A stretch of 64,000 nucleotides of DNA, from the NCBI RefSeq assembly GCF_902635505.1, contig NC_045429.1, positions 32,817,257 to 32,881,256 on the forward strand, read 5' to 3'. Below, one piece after another: positions 45,198-56,226 of this stretch (its first letter is position 1; the number at the start of each line of letters is the position of its first letter). This stretch comes from Sarcophilus harrisii (lineage: Eukaryota; Chordata; Mammalia; Dasyuromorphia; Dasyuridae). The notes under the pieces are model-generated. The model searched no databases and was not told the origin of the DNA. It saw only the letters and a list, made by a program, of their open reading frames with translations. The translations under genes and the position numbers were made by a program.

Positions 45198-45235
45198 ATA
45201 TGTGTGTGCGTGTATATACACACACGCACACATAC
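45198..45235. repeat. TG/CA inverted repeat
   Basis: CATATGTGTGTGCGTGTATA followed by TACACACACGCACACATAC: near-perfect dyad of alternating purine-pyrimidine sequence. Confidence 0.8.
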
Positions 45236-45597
45236 ACCTGTACTACTTATTTGTATTTAATGGTAACCATCTCTAGGATGGGAAGGGATGAAGAAGGAAG
45301 AACAAAAAGAGCTCTACGTGATATTTTTTGTAGTATATTTTAGAGGAGTAACTAGTTATACGTGGTAGTTTTTGGTACCGCGTTACGAAAATGCTTGTTT
45401 TAGTTCACAAACTGCCCTTTGCTCACTTTCGCATCGAGGCTGCTGAGGCACAACAGGGCTCCTTGCTCCCCGTAATGCCGCCCCGCGGGTCAGTGATGGC
45501 CCCCAGGCCTGCGCCGAGTCGGGCTTCAGGGGGGCTTCCAACAGACCCATCTCCTCAGGGCTGAAGGAAAACTCCATCCAAGCCAGCCCCCCAAGTC

Positions 45598-45712
45598 ATG
45601 AAGGAGGAAACTGAGTCACAGGATCCGGAAGTCAGTTACCCGGAAGGGATTATCCGAGGTCACACAGGGCTACAATTCTACTATTAAGTCCAGTGTTCTT
45701 TGCACCCGAGCC
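45598..45712 (-). mobile_element. MIR fragment inside the CpG island
   Basis: Antisense MIR core (GAGGAAACTGAGTCACAGGA; CCGAGGTCACACAGGGCTAC) with unusual CpG/CCGGAAG content at 45625-45631 and 45640-45646. Confidence 0.7.
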
Positions 45713-46446
45713 CTGGACAAAGCGGGGCAGAGAACTGAATGAGGCTGAATGTGTCAGAACCAGCTCTTCTCCCCCCAACCACAAACCTCCCAAAGCAGCG
45801 CCCCCACAACCCCTCGTTCGCCGCCGGCGGGAAGCCTCCTCGCGGCCACTTGGCCGGGGTTCCTTCCCTACAGAGCGCGCTGGCGCGGGCCGCGCGCGAG
45901 CGCCACTGCACGTGACCGGGGGCGGGGAGGAACGCGGTGTTCTTCTTCCCGCCGCCGCGGCCCGGCTGCCAAGTCCCACGTGTGCCACCCTCCGGAAGGG
46001 CCAATGGGAGAGCCTCGGGGCGGGGCCCGAGCCAGCACCGCGGCCTCGGAGGGCGCCTGGCGTGGAAGGAAGCGGGCGGACGCCGCAGGGAACGCACCGC
46101 GCTGGGCGCTGCCCAAACGGCCGGGCTTTCCCCCGGTGGTCGGGGAGTTGTCGCTCCTCTGTAGCAGAGGGAAGGAGAAAGGCCTCGGGATCGCTTCTGG
46201 CTGCGAGGAGGGAGGCGCCCCGAGCTGAAGCCCTGACGAGTCCCGGCTGCCCCCGAGGCCCGCGCGGCCACGCGTTCGGGGCCTTCCCGGGAATGAGCAG
46301 GAAAAGGGCCGGACTAATCCGGGCTCATCCAAGCAGTGGTTGTCCGAGATCGCCGAGAGCACCGGGCGGCCGGACCGCGTCGGGAAATCCAGAGCGTTCT
46401 TGGTCCGGGGTTTGCCTGAGGCTGGCGGGGAGAGGGAGAGGTTTCT

Positions 46447-46474
46447 CCCCCCCCCCCCCCCCCCCCCCCCCCCC
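46447..46474. repeat. C28 homopolymer at the CpG-island edge
   Basis: An uninterrupted run of 28 C; the G strand could form G-quadruplexes and the C strand i-motifs. Length may be uncertain because of sequencing. Confidence 0.9.
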
Positions 46475-46520
46475 GGCTTGTCACAGTCACTGGCTTTAGC
46501 TCTCAGAGAGTCTGGCGAAG

Positions 46521-46762
46521 GAGACAGAGACAGAGACACAGAGAGAGACAGACAGAGAGAGAGATAGTCACAGAGACACAGACAGACACAGAGAGACAGA
46601 GATAGACACAAAGACAAGAGATACAGAGAAAAAAAGAGAGAGAGATGGACAGAAGGAGGGAGAGGGGACAGATGGAAGGAAAGAGAAACAGGAAGAAAAA
46701 GAGGAAGAGAGAGGGGGAGGGAGAAAAGGGAAGAGGAGAGAAAAAAAGAGAGCTCTCTTTTC
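46521..46762. repeat. Purine-rich (GACAGA/GA)n tract
   Basis: GACAGAGACAGAGACACAGA-type repeat grading into GGAAGA/GAGA purines. Confidence 0.92.
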
Positions 46763-47488
46763 TTTCACTATTTGATTGTTTTCATCCCAAGAAGTCCCAT
46801 GGAAAATTACTTAAAGCTTAAGTTTCATCGTGTCTAGGGTCTTTTAAAAGAGGAAATAGAATTCACAATGCACAATGTGAATCGGGTATGGGATAGCTTT
46901 TTATTTCCTCTACACAAGAGAAATACTAAATCAAGACTGGCAAGCCTTCATTAAAAAAAAGACTCAAAGCAAAATGCAGTAATTGATGATGCTGCTGAAT
47001 CATATTCTCCTGGAAGATTGAGACTTAGAACTATTAAAACATGTTTTACAAGACTACTAAGAATGGCATTTCCCATTTTACCTCAATTCTTCACTGTCCA
47101 AATAATTCTCTCCAGATCCATGTTTTTTGTTTGTTTTTTAAAGCCAAGCAGGGATTTAGCTAATTCTTCTGTTGGTCATCTCCAAGAAGCATTGGTAGAA
47201 GAGTTGTCTTCCTCTTGAAGTTTCAGTCAGTTCCTGCTGAGGGACCCAACATTTCTGAACATTATAACTTTGTTTCCAAAGCTGGAAATATCCATCTCAG
47301 CGTTATTGCCCAGTCACCTGTCCTAAGGAATGAAATGAATGTGACCACCCAAATCCCAGGCTTGGGATTGTATGGTGATGTGTGTCTTAGCTGTCAGGTG
47401 CTCAAACTGCCATAATATGGGAGAAGGGCCACAACCCAGCCACCATTTTCCAGATATGGATGAAAAGAGCCCTACAATTCCTGATGGA
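46763..47488. other. Unassigned sequence
   Basis: No gene or element recognised. Confidence 0.4.
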
Positions 47489-47692
47489 CAAAGAGAGACA
47501 CACACAGAGAAAGAGAGAGAGAGAGAGAAACAGAGAGAGAGAGAGACAGAGAGAGACACACACAGAGAGAGAGAGAGACAGAGAGAGAGAGAGAGGAAGG
47601 AGAAGAAAAGAGAGGAAGGGAGAGGGAAAGAGAGGAGACAGAGAAGGAGGGAGGGATGGAGAGACAAAGGGAGGGGGAAAAATAGAGACACG
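47489..47692. repeat. Purine-rich (GA/GACA)n tract
   Basis: About 200 bp of GAGAGA, GACACACAC and GGAAGGGAG variants on the plus strand, similar to the tract at 46.5 kb. Confidence 0.92.
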
Positions 47693-48650
47693 TTCTTTTT
47701 GGAAGGGTCCATTCTGACTTTATGATAGTGGTCTTTCTTGCTCACTAGCCAAAAATGGAATTGATTTGTCACCAAACCCTTTCAGTATTAATCTACATGT
47801 GTCCCCAGAAGCTGCCAGGGGAGCTTCAAGGACAGTTTCTAGGATGCCATCTTCACTATATTTACTTCAACCCAACTCTCCTTCTTTGGAAACTCCACCC
47901 AAATTCCTAATTCTACTTTCTGAAGCCAAGAAGAAAAAAAAGTTTAATCTCTTACCCATAACTACTATTTAATGTTAGCTACTGTGCCTCCCTAAGTCTC
48001 CTATGCCCCTACTTCCTTCAGTCAGTCTTCATATAGGATATTCTTCAATGCCCTTACCGGCCTGGCCACCTGGAGGCTCTTCAATTTGCTATCGTTGCAC
48101 TCAGAATTGAATGCACTCCTGAATGAATCTAACCAGCAGGTGTGTATGTTTGTGAGCACTTCTCAGCTGGAAGGTAGTTTAGCCTGATGCAGACACTGAA
48201 GGAAGAAATCAGAGACCAGTATGTCCCAGAGGAGTGCTAAGGGGATAAATCAGCAAAACAAAAAATAGATCTCTCATAAGTATGATCTGGGACCTAGAAT
48301 TATGACCCATATCACTGGTCTTCTCATTTCCTCCATGTAGCTCTTCCAGGAGTGTATAGAATCAACATAAGTAAGTCCTTTGTGGCAGGTCCCTCGTGCT
48401 TGGCTCAGCATTCTCTCAACCAGTCAGGAGTCATAGCTCCATCTCTAAGCAGTAGCCTGCAAATGGACCCACGCATGCACCTTTCAAAGCTGTCCTGCTT
48501 ATCTGCAGTTGTTCTGACCTTTCAATTTAATGATAAAACCCAAAATCTTTTTCTTATCTTTATTTTTCTTGACCTCACTTCATAATGGAAAACTGTTAGC
48601 CATCTTTTCCTTCCTTCCTTTTCATGAGATTATTTGATCTTAATTCTTTC
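47693..48650. other. Unassigned sequence
   Basis: No gene or clear element recognised. Confidence 0.4.
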
Positions 48651-48654
48651 CTTA

Positions 48655-49560
48655 TTTTTCTTTCTTTGGTTCTAAACTCCTCCTATCCCTCAAGAGGATG
48701 TTCCCCAACCCTGTGTCTTAGATTCTATGCTATTCTCCATATATGCCCTTTCTGTTGGTGAGTTCATATACTTTCATGAATTTATTTAATAATTGCCTCA
48801 ATGTGAATAACTTCCAAATCTCTGTATCCACTCCCAATATCTGCCTTAAGTTCCCAAATGTCTGCTAGCTACCTCTACCTGACACCTTAAATTCTACAAG
48901 TTCAAAGCAAACTTTTTATCATCTCTCTTAAACCTTCCCCTTCCTCTCAAATCTTGACTTTAATTCATGGCATCAGCAATCATCCAAGTTTTAACTTTTG
49001 GAGACATCTTTGACTCTCTTCTTTTCCTTATCCTAAATTCCCCATATCTAATCAATTTTCATACTTGATCCAAAGCTTTCTTCGGGACATCTCTTAATAA
49101 GAAAACTCCTTTTTCCTTTAAGCTGTCCAGAATCCTAGTTCAGAATCCTATTGCAATGGCTAGAATGCCAGCCCTGTTTTCTGGAGAATCTGAATTCAAA
49201 TCTGGCTTCAGACACTAGTTGTGTGACTCGGGACAAGTCACTTAACCCTATTTGTCCCCATTTCCTAATCTATAAAATGAGCTGGACAAGGAAATGGCAA
49301 ACTACTCCAACATTTATGCTAAGAAAACCCTAAATGGAGTCACAAACATACAATAACAACCCTTAAGGGTAGAATTTCTTCCCTTCTAATTTCTAATTAC
49401 TGGATTCATTCACTTTGAAAACCCATCTCAGCTGCTCCCACCCATGTGAAAGATCCCCTGGTTCCTCTAGTTGACGGAGAACCATCTCTCCTCATCTTAT
49501 AGATCCTGGTCTTCACCTCCAGTCTTTATCCTACTTCCTTTCCAGATATCTCTGAGACCC
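48655..49560 (+). mobile_element. Degraded L2-like LINE split by a SINE
   Basis: CCCCAACCCTGTGTCTTAGA, GTGAATAACTTCCAAATCTC, CTGTATCCACTCCCAATATC, AAACCTTCCCCTTCCTCTCA follow the L2 ORF2 order at low identity. A Mar-1 SINE interrupts it. Confidence 0.55.
49150..49362 (+). mobile_element. Mar-1-type SINE
   Basis: AATGGCTAGAATGCCAGCCC, CTGAATTCAAATCTGGCTTC, GAGCTGGACAAGGAAATGGC, GCTAAGAAAACCCTAAATGG. Confidence 0.85.
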
Positions 49561-49724
49561 CTTTAATTCTACATCATAGCATCATACAGGATAGACCAAG
49601 GGAAGTCACTTCCCTTCTCATCCCCCACTAGTTTCATCTGGTCACTTCATAAAGAAAGGAGAAGCAATTTTGATGAAAGGAAGGGCAGGTAACTAGTGCT
49701 CTGGACTTGAAATGGCATGAAATT

Positions 49725-49800
49725 CAATTTATTTATATCCTGTTAAGCACTTACTGTATGCCAGACACTATTCTAGGAGCTGAGAATACAGAGACAAAAT
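49725..49800 (+). repeat. Ancient repeat fragment
   Basis: TTAAGCACTTACTGTATGCC then CACTATTCTAGGAGCTGAGA. Confidence 0.6.
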
Positions 49801-50109
49801 GTCCTTTAAAAAAAATTCTAATAGAAGGAAATGAAGTAGAAAGATAAGTTAATGGTGGGGAAGAGCACTAACTAGTTGGGGTGAGGGCCAAAAAAGGCCT
49901 AGTACAGGAGATGGACATTTGTGAAGGGAGCTAGGGATTCCAAGAGAGCAAAATCTGAAAACAAAATAGTGCTGTTCAGGTTGGGCAAATTCCTTTGTTA
50001 AAAAATGTGAAACCAACATGGTGCTCCTTTTGTGGAGAGTACATCTTTGATGAGAAGCAGTGTAGTAGGGTGGTTAGAGAGCCCAGAAGAACCTGTTTCT
50101 TGGCACTGA

Positions 50110-50345
50110 TAAGTGACATTATGGACGGAGTCCTGGACCTGGAGTCAGGAGGAACTGGGTTCAGTTCCACCCTCAGACATTTACTAACTTTATGACCCTG
50201 AACAAATTACTTAACCTTTATTTTTATATCTTCATCTGTAAAATGAGGTAATAACATCTATATCCCAGGGCTGTCATACGGATAAAATGTGATTTTTGTA
50301 TAACATTTTGCAAATCTTAAAGCATTCTAAACTATTGTAATTTTG
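50110..50345 (+). mobile_element. MIR/Ther SINE
   Basis: CTGGACCTGGAGTCAGGAGG, CTTCATCTGTAAAATGAGGT, CAGGGCTGTCATACGGATAA. Confidence 0.8.
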
Positions 50346-51180
50346 ACTCGATGTTCCTGAACAAGTCATTTAAATGCTCCAGTGCCCCTAACCCTCCAAG
50401 ATTGTAAATGACAAGGAAGGTGCCAGCCTGTATTGTCCTAGGGATTTTGTCTTGCTAAAAGTTCCCCATACCAATGAAATCATGGATCAGATCAAGAGAA
50501 CAACATAAAATTTGATAGGCTCGTTTAGCCCTGAAGAGTTTCAAAACAAAATAAAATGACGGATAAAATATTCACAAAATACTAGACTTTATCTTCACAG
50601 AATGTGGACAGCTGTTAAGAGGGATGTTGCTGGTTCAAACTATTACTAAAGGTTACTTTTACACAGATACATGGAGAGAGAAAGAAACAGAGACAGAGAA
50701 AGCATGGCAAGTTCTGGTTTTAATCAAACTATTTTTATTGAGTGCTATAGAAGACAACTGTCAGCAAAATGCCAAAAAGGAAAAAAAACAAAAAAACATT
50801 TGATTGTGTATGAAAGTACTGAGATGAGTGAATGGAGATAATCAGATTTAGTTGGATTTTTTTTTTAAGGACAGAGCTTTGTACTTAGGGGGGAAAAACC
50901 TAGCAAGGAGAAACTCCCTGCTGTGCACATCTGTTCCTGATAAAATTTCTTAAGTATGGTTCTTGTTGGCGTCATTTCTCCATCACACACCACAACCCTC
51001 AGTGAGGTTACAGAGGGCCTTTGCCCTGGATTTACACAGAGGGCTTGAAGGAAACTCCCTCACATACAATAAGCAACCCACTATGAGAACAGAGAGAAAT
51101 GAGAAAGCTGATTAGGAAAAAAGGGAGAAATCCCTAAGACTTAACTTTTTATTTGTTAATTTGTGGTTGCTTCACAAAAC
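50346..51180. other. Unassigned sequence
   Basis: No gene or element recognised. Confidence 0.4.
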
Positions 51181-51460
51181 TCTCTGTATCTCTGTCTCTG
51201 TCTCTCCCTCCCTCTTTTCTCCTCTTCTCCTCCTACTCCTTTTTTTCCTTCTCTCTCTGTCTCTCTCCTCTCTCCCCTTCCCTCCCTCTTTGTCTCTATC
51301 TCTATCTCTCTCCCTCTCCCCCAATTCAGACACTTAGCAGTTGTATGCTCCAGGGTCCAACACTAATCTTTCCTGGCGTTGCCAGATTCATTTGTAAAAT
51401 GAGGGGCTTCCACTTGATGGCCTCTCAGGTCCCTTCCAACTCTAAATTTACGACCCTATG
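51181..51460 (+). repeat. Pyrimidine-rich tract followed by a Ther SINE end
   Basis: CTCTGTCTCTGTCTCTCCCT-type tract (51181-51322), then CATTTGTAAAATGAGGGGCT and CTCAGGTCCCTTCCAACTCT (to 51455). Confidence 0.75.
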
Positions 51461-52334
51461 CTTCCCCCCCAAACAAGCACTGTACAAATTGTTGACCCTT
51501 CTGATCTCAAGATGTTCAGCACCAGCTCTCAGATTACTTAGCTCATCCTCCAGGCGGATCTCTCTTTCTTCATTCCTCTTTTTTCACTGTCCTCAACATC
51601 TGTAGGTTCAAGGTTTCCTTCTGCCCTACGTGTAGAAGCTGCTGAGAGCCTGGTAAAAACCACACATCAGATCTCTACAGCACACTGTGTTCTCAGTAAT
51701 ATTAAACTCCAACTACATATTCATATACCTGCCTATTTTTTTCTGTCATCTTTCAGAGTTGCAAAGACTAATTTTCCTTAGCCACATGAACGTCTTCCAA
51801 GTTTGTTGTAATTCTGGTTATTCATCCTTGTATTTTCTTCTAAAGACTAATCATATGGTCATAAAACAAGGGCAAAGCATGAATAATTTTAAGACAACAA
51901 AGTGTACCTTCATCAGAAGTACTATAGGCAATAAAAAACAAACAAACAAAAAAACATGTTAAACTCTCATCTGTTATTACCCAACAAGAGACAGGCCCAT
52001 TTCATCATCTGGGTCTCTAAACCACTTGGATTTATGGAATATCACCTAAATCTTGGCTCCTTAGAAATTATCCTGCAGTTGAACCCTTTAAGCAATTTTT
52101 TTTTAAATGACGAGATATTAATTTGAAACACACATGTATAGGATTATAGGTAAGTCCAGGGATAAGGTCTTGCAAGCTTTTTTTTTTTTTTTTTTTTTCC
52201 AAATTAATGCTTCTCTAGTGCTATAAGTCAATATTGGTTAGACTAAGATCTTTTTTATTATATTATAATCAAAGTTCTCCTTCATACTTACACATGAGGG
52301 AAGGAGGAGAAGGCTGTATCTCATACCTGAGAAG
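51461..52334. other. Unassigned sequence
   Basis: Includes a T-run (52179-52198). No gene recognised. Confidence 0.4.
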
Positions 52335-52770
52335 CATTCCTATTTCTCTTCTTAAAATCCCTAGCTTCCTTCAAGCTTCAGCTCAAAAGTCGCCTTCTAA
52401 AAGACCTAATTCTCCTTGCATAACAGGGTTTGTGGACTTGGAATTTTTTTTTAATAATCATTTTTGATAATTATATTTCAATATAATTAGTTTCCTTTGT
52501 AATCCTAAATATTTTTATACATTTAAAAACATTCTGGGAAGGGCTTTACCATACTGCCAAAAGTCCAGGGATATACAAAAAAGTTAAGAATCCCTATTCT
52601 ATTTGTCAGTGTTCCCTTCCCCAATCACTTTGTATTATTCATTATATTCCCTCTCTTAGAATATAAGCAACTTAAAAAACAGTTGTTTCATTTAGTCTTT
52701 TTAACTTCTAGAACATAGCAAAGAACATAGCACACAGTTAATATTTAATAAGTGCTTGTTGAATGCCAAG
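52335..52770 (+). mobile_element. L2 LINE 3' end split by a hAT-type element
   Basis: The left part (AATCCCTAGCTTCCTTCAAG; CTTCAGCTCAAAAGTCGCCT; CCTAATTCTCCTTGCATAAC) continues at about 52601 (TTCCCTTCCCCAATCACTTT; CTTAGAATATAAGCAACTTA; AATAAGTGCTTGTTGAATG). Confidence 0.75.
52424..52600 (+). mobile_element. Non-autonomous hAT-type element
   Basis: Starts CAGGGTTTGTGGACTTGGAA and ends AAAAGTTAAGAATCCCTATT. The ends are weakly inverted. The core TATTTCAATATAATTAGTTT and TTTAAAAACATTCTGGGAAG is a pattern I know from ancient mammalian DNA-transposon repeats. Confidence 0.6.
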
Positions 52771-54375
52771 TCGATTGAAATCTCCTTCTTGCCGGTTTTT
52801 TTAACTTGTTTCTCAGCTTATTATTCAGCTCATTTTCTATTTTTGTTTTAGCTATTTTTGTCACATTTCATACTTCAGATGATATGGCCTATATGATTTC
52901 TTGTTGAAAAACTTTCTGTAATTTGACACACAGTAATAACCATTTCAGATGATTTCTCCAATAAATACAGGGGTGAAAATGTCCAGTTTCCAGGAAAGAA
53001 TGACAATTCTAATAAGCCATCTATCATCATTAAAAAGTAGCAACATGTCATATTAAGAATGCCTGGGGGAAAGAGAGGGACGTTATACTTGACATTTTTG
53101 CCTGGTGTTAGATAGATTCTTTCAAGATCACAGATAGAAAAAAGAAAAAGAAAAAGAAAGGAAAAAAAAGAAAAGGAAAAAAAATAAAGAAGAAACAATG
53201 CATCTGTAGATAGAACTGGCTGCCAAATTTGGACTTTTTTTTTTTTTTAAAGATAACTTTTCGATGACATGAGGGGCCAAAATTACAAAAACATCAGAAA
53301 TTACTAAGATGCAGACCCCAGAGTTTTGTGATTTTATGCAATCAATATTCTGACACCTACAAATGTTTTTTCCTCCTATGTGACAAATGCCAAGAATCTC
53401 CAGATATTATCACTGGAGACTTTTGCTCTGATTTTGGAATAGGTTTGAATCTTTAGAACGACTGTTTTCCATTTGCATTTCTGCTTAGGTCTTTAACATG
53501 GCTATAATCAGTACCTTATAAGGAAAAGTGTCATTAAAATGGCTCCTTTTAAAACAGACCACTTGTAGATGTTTCTATCAACAATACTGCATGTCTAGGC
53601 TTAATAAATTTCAACAGAAACTATCTCAAGTTAAGCAATTTAATCTCTAGAACAAATAACAAATAGAAAAACAAGAAAAAACATGACAATGAAAAATCAT
53701 CGAAGATTGCATAATAAAAGATGCCAGAACTGATCTTATTGTTCATCTTTTCCTATAAATGGGTTTTGTGCTTCAGGATTGTGAATATATTTTAAAGGAG
53801 TTATTTGCCCTTGGAGAAACAACAAGAAACATAACTGACTTATATGGTGAATAAAAGAACTGCTACCATTTTAAGCAGATATTTGGGATGGAGATTGGAA
53901 ATAACATTATGGATAAAGGAATATGGATAAAGGGAAAGGAATAAAGGTGCAGTCTCTGGGGAAGATTCATATCTAGAAATTCTTTTCATGATCCACATTG
54001 AAGGCCTGTCTCATTTCAGATGCATGCAGTACTCGACAGTTCATAAGCAAGAAATTTGGCTAGTCTAATGGGATATAAAAAAAAAAAAATAAAAGTTTTG
54101 AAGTCAAAAGTGCTAGGTAGGAAATTTGGCTTTGGAACTTGCTACCTCATTTATGGGATCTGATTTAATCTTCCCTAGATTTCAGTTGCCTCGTCTATAA
54201 AAGATCTGGCTTACACCCACTCCACTGTATCTAAGGAAGAGATAAGGAAGAGTGAAGAAAGGGAAATGTCCTAATGTTTAACTTTCATTCTAAAATAGAT
54301 TATTAAAAAGAGGTTTAGTACCCATGCATATGTTTTGTAAATTAAAATAAATAAATAAAATGTGGCATCCAGAAC
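52771..54375. other. Long AT-rich, repeat-poor stretch
   Basis: No exon recognised. A purine tract (53145-53195) and a degenerate Ther-like piece (54100-54250) are present. Confidence 0.4.
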
Positions 54376-54377
54376 TG

Positions 54378-54379
<2 letters not shown>

Positions 54380-54422
<43 letters not shown>
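54380..54422. repeat. (TA)n microsatellite
   Basis: About 21 uninterrupted TA units. Confidence 0.95.
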
Positions 54423-54425
<3 letters not shown>

Positions 54426-54554
54426 TTTTAAAAAGGCTTAGTTAATATCTAGTAAAGAAAGCACTGATTACCAGGAACCATCATAGCTTCATCAATAACA
54501 GGTCATGCACAACATGAAAAATATGGAAATATTTAAAAGAATTGCACAATTTAC

Positions 54555-54660
54555 AGATTGGGGAGGAGGGAGGTAAGAGAGAGAGGGAGAAAAACTTGGA
54601 ATACAAAATCTTGGCATGTACAAAGCAGTTAATTTGATAAAATACATTAGTCTATATTAT
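54555..54660 (+). mobile_element. Old L1 3'-end fragment
   Basis: GGGGAGGAGGGAGGTAAGAG then AACTTGGAATACAAAATCTT. Confidence 0.6.
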
Positions 54661-54684
54661 TATTACTTTGCTTTGCAAGCTTTT

Positions 54685-55895
54685 TTTTTAGGTTATACGT
54701 GTATATACATTTTTTAAAAATATATTTCCATAATATTACTGTTCTGTAAGAAATGACCAACAGGATGATTTCAGAAAGGCCTGGAGAGACTTACACGAAC
54801 TGATGCTGAGTGAAATGAGTAGGACCAGGAGATTATTATATACTTCAACAACAATACTATATGATGACCAGTTCTGATGGACCTGGCCATCCTCAGCAAC
54901 GAGATCAACCAAATCATATCTAATGGAGCAGTAATGAATTGAACCAGCTACGCCCAGAGAAAGAACTCTGGGAGATGACTAAAAACCATTACATTGAATT
55001 CCCAATCCCTATATTTATGCCCACCTGCATTTTTGATTTCCTTCACAAGCTAATTGTACAATATTTCAGAGTCTGATTCTTTTTGTACAGCAAAATAACG
55101 TTTTGGTCATGTATACTTATTGTGTATCTAATTTATATTTTAATGTATTTAACATCTACTGGTCATCCTGCCATCTAGGGGAGGGGATGGGGGGTAAGAG
55201 GTGAAAAATTGGAACAAGAGGTTTGGCAATTGTTAATGCTGTAAAGTTACCCATGCATATAACCTGTAAATAAAAGGCTATTAAATTAAAAAAAAAAAAA
55301 AAAAGGAAAAATAAATAAAAAAAAAGAAAATAAAACAATCATTTCTCAAAAAAAAATATATTTCCATATGAGTCATGTTGGGAGAGAAAAATCAGAACAA
55401 AAGAGAAAAACCATAAGAAAGGAAAACAAAAAACGAAGGAAAAAAAAGGGTAAAAATTTGCATTCATTCTCAGTAATTCTGGATGTGGAAGGTATTTTCC
55501 ATCTTGAGTCTATTGGAATTGCCTTGGATCACTGAATTGCCGAGAAGAGTCAAATCTATCATAGTTGATCAGCACACAATCTTACCGTTACTGTGTACCA
55601 TGTTTTTCTGGTTCTGCTTGCTTCATCAGCATCAGTTCATTTATCTTTCCAGGCTTTTCTGACACCAGCCTGATGATAATTTCTTATAAAATAATAATAT
55701 TCCACTACTTTCATATACCATAACTTTTTCAGCCATTCCCCAACTGATGGGAATCCACTCAGTTTTTAATTCTTTGCCACCAAAAATAAAGGTGCTAAAA
55801 ACATTTTTCCACATGTGGGTCTTTTTCCCTGTTATGATCTCTTTGGGCTACATGTCCAGTAGATCAAAGTTTTCATTGTTCTTCTGGAAAATATA
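54685..55895 (-). mobile_element. Older L1 3' end, split by a younger L1
   Basis: Antisense L1: AAAAATATATTTCCATATGA, GTCATGTTGGGAGAGAAAAA, CTGCTTGCTTCATCAGCATC, CAGCCATTCCCCAACTGATG, TTATGATCTCTTTGGGCTAC. The plus-strand L1 sits inside. Confidence 0.8.
54733..55351 (+). mobile_element. 5'-truncated young-type L1 with 17-bp TSD
   Basis: ATATTACTGTTCTGTAAGAA, GAGACTTACACGAACTGATG, CTGCCATCTAGGGGAGGGGA, CCTGTAAATAAAAGGCTATT and an A-run. Perfect TSD AAAAATATATTTCCATA at 54716-54732 and 55352-55368. About 45 bp of non-L1-looking sequence (55304-55347) follows the first A-run before the TSD. Confidence 0.93.
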
Positions 55896-56013
55896 GAGAT
55901 GTAGGCTGGTTGATAAGAGTTAAATAGATCCAGAACTGGTTAGATGCCCAAAGTCTAAGAGGAGTCATTAATGATTCAATGTGAAGTTAGTGTTGGAATA
56001 TGGAATAAGTCCT

Positions 56014-56226
56014 AGATCATGCAGTGGATAGAACCCTGGGCCTGGAATCAGGATGACTCGTCTTCCTGAGTTCGAATCCAGCCTCGGCCTGGACAAATCA
56101 CTTCACCCTGTGTGCCTCAATTTCCTCATATGTAAAATAAGCCCGAGAAGGAAATGACAAACTACTCTAGTATCTCTGCCAAGAAAATCCCAATGGACTC
56201 AAAGAGTTGGACACAACTATGAACTT
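56014..56226 (+). mobile_element. Mar-1-type SINE
   Basis: CATGCAGTGGATAGAACCCT, GAGTTCGAATCCAGCCTCGG, CTCTGCCAAGAAAATCCCAA, GAGTTGGACACAACTATGAA. Confidence 0.88.

Larger units (their letters stand above)
45390..46480. promoter_or_regulatory. Orphan CpG island with promoter-type motifs
   Basis: About 1.1 kb of GC-rich, CpG-dense DNA in an otherwise AT-rich region, ~14 kb past the CDC7 stop. Motifs: CACGTGAC (45909-45916), GGGGGCGGGG (45918-45927), CACGTG (45977-45982), ETS-type CCGGAAG (45992-45998), CCAAT (46001-46005) and GGGGCGGGGC (46017-46026). The last four fall within 50 bp, a housekeeping-promoter pattern. No coding exon is recognised; long open frames on both strands are expected from the GC composition. 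Confidence 0.75.

Noticed and set aside
45684-46617. Frames of 195-268 codons in the CpG island
   Set aside because: High GC removes stop codons in most frames, several frames overlap on both strands, and no domain or splice structure is visible.
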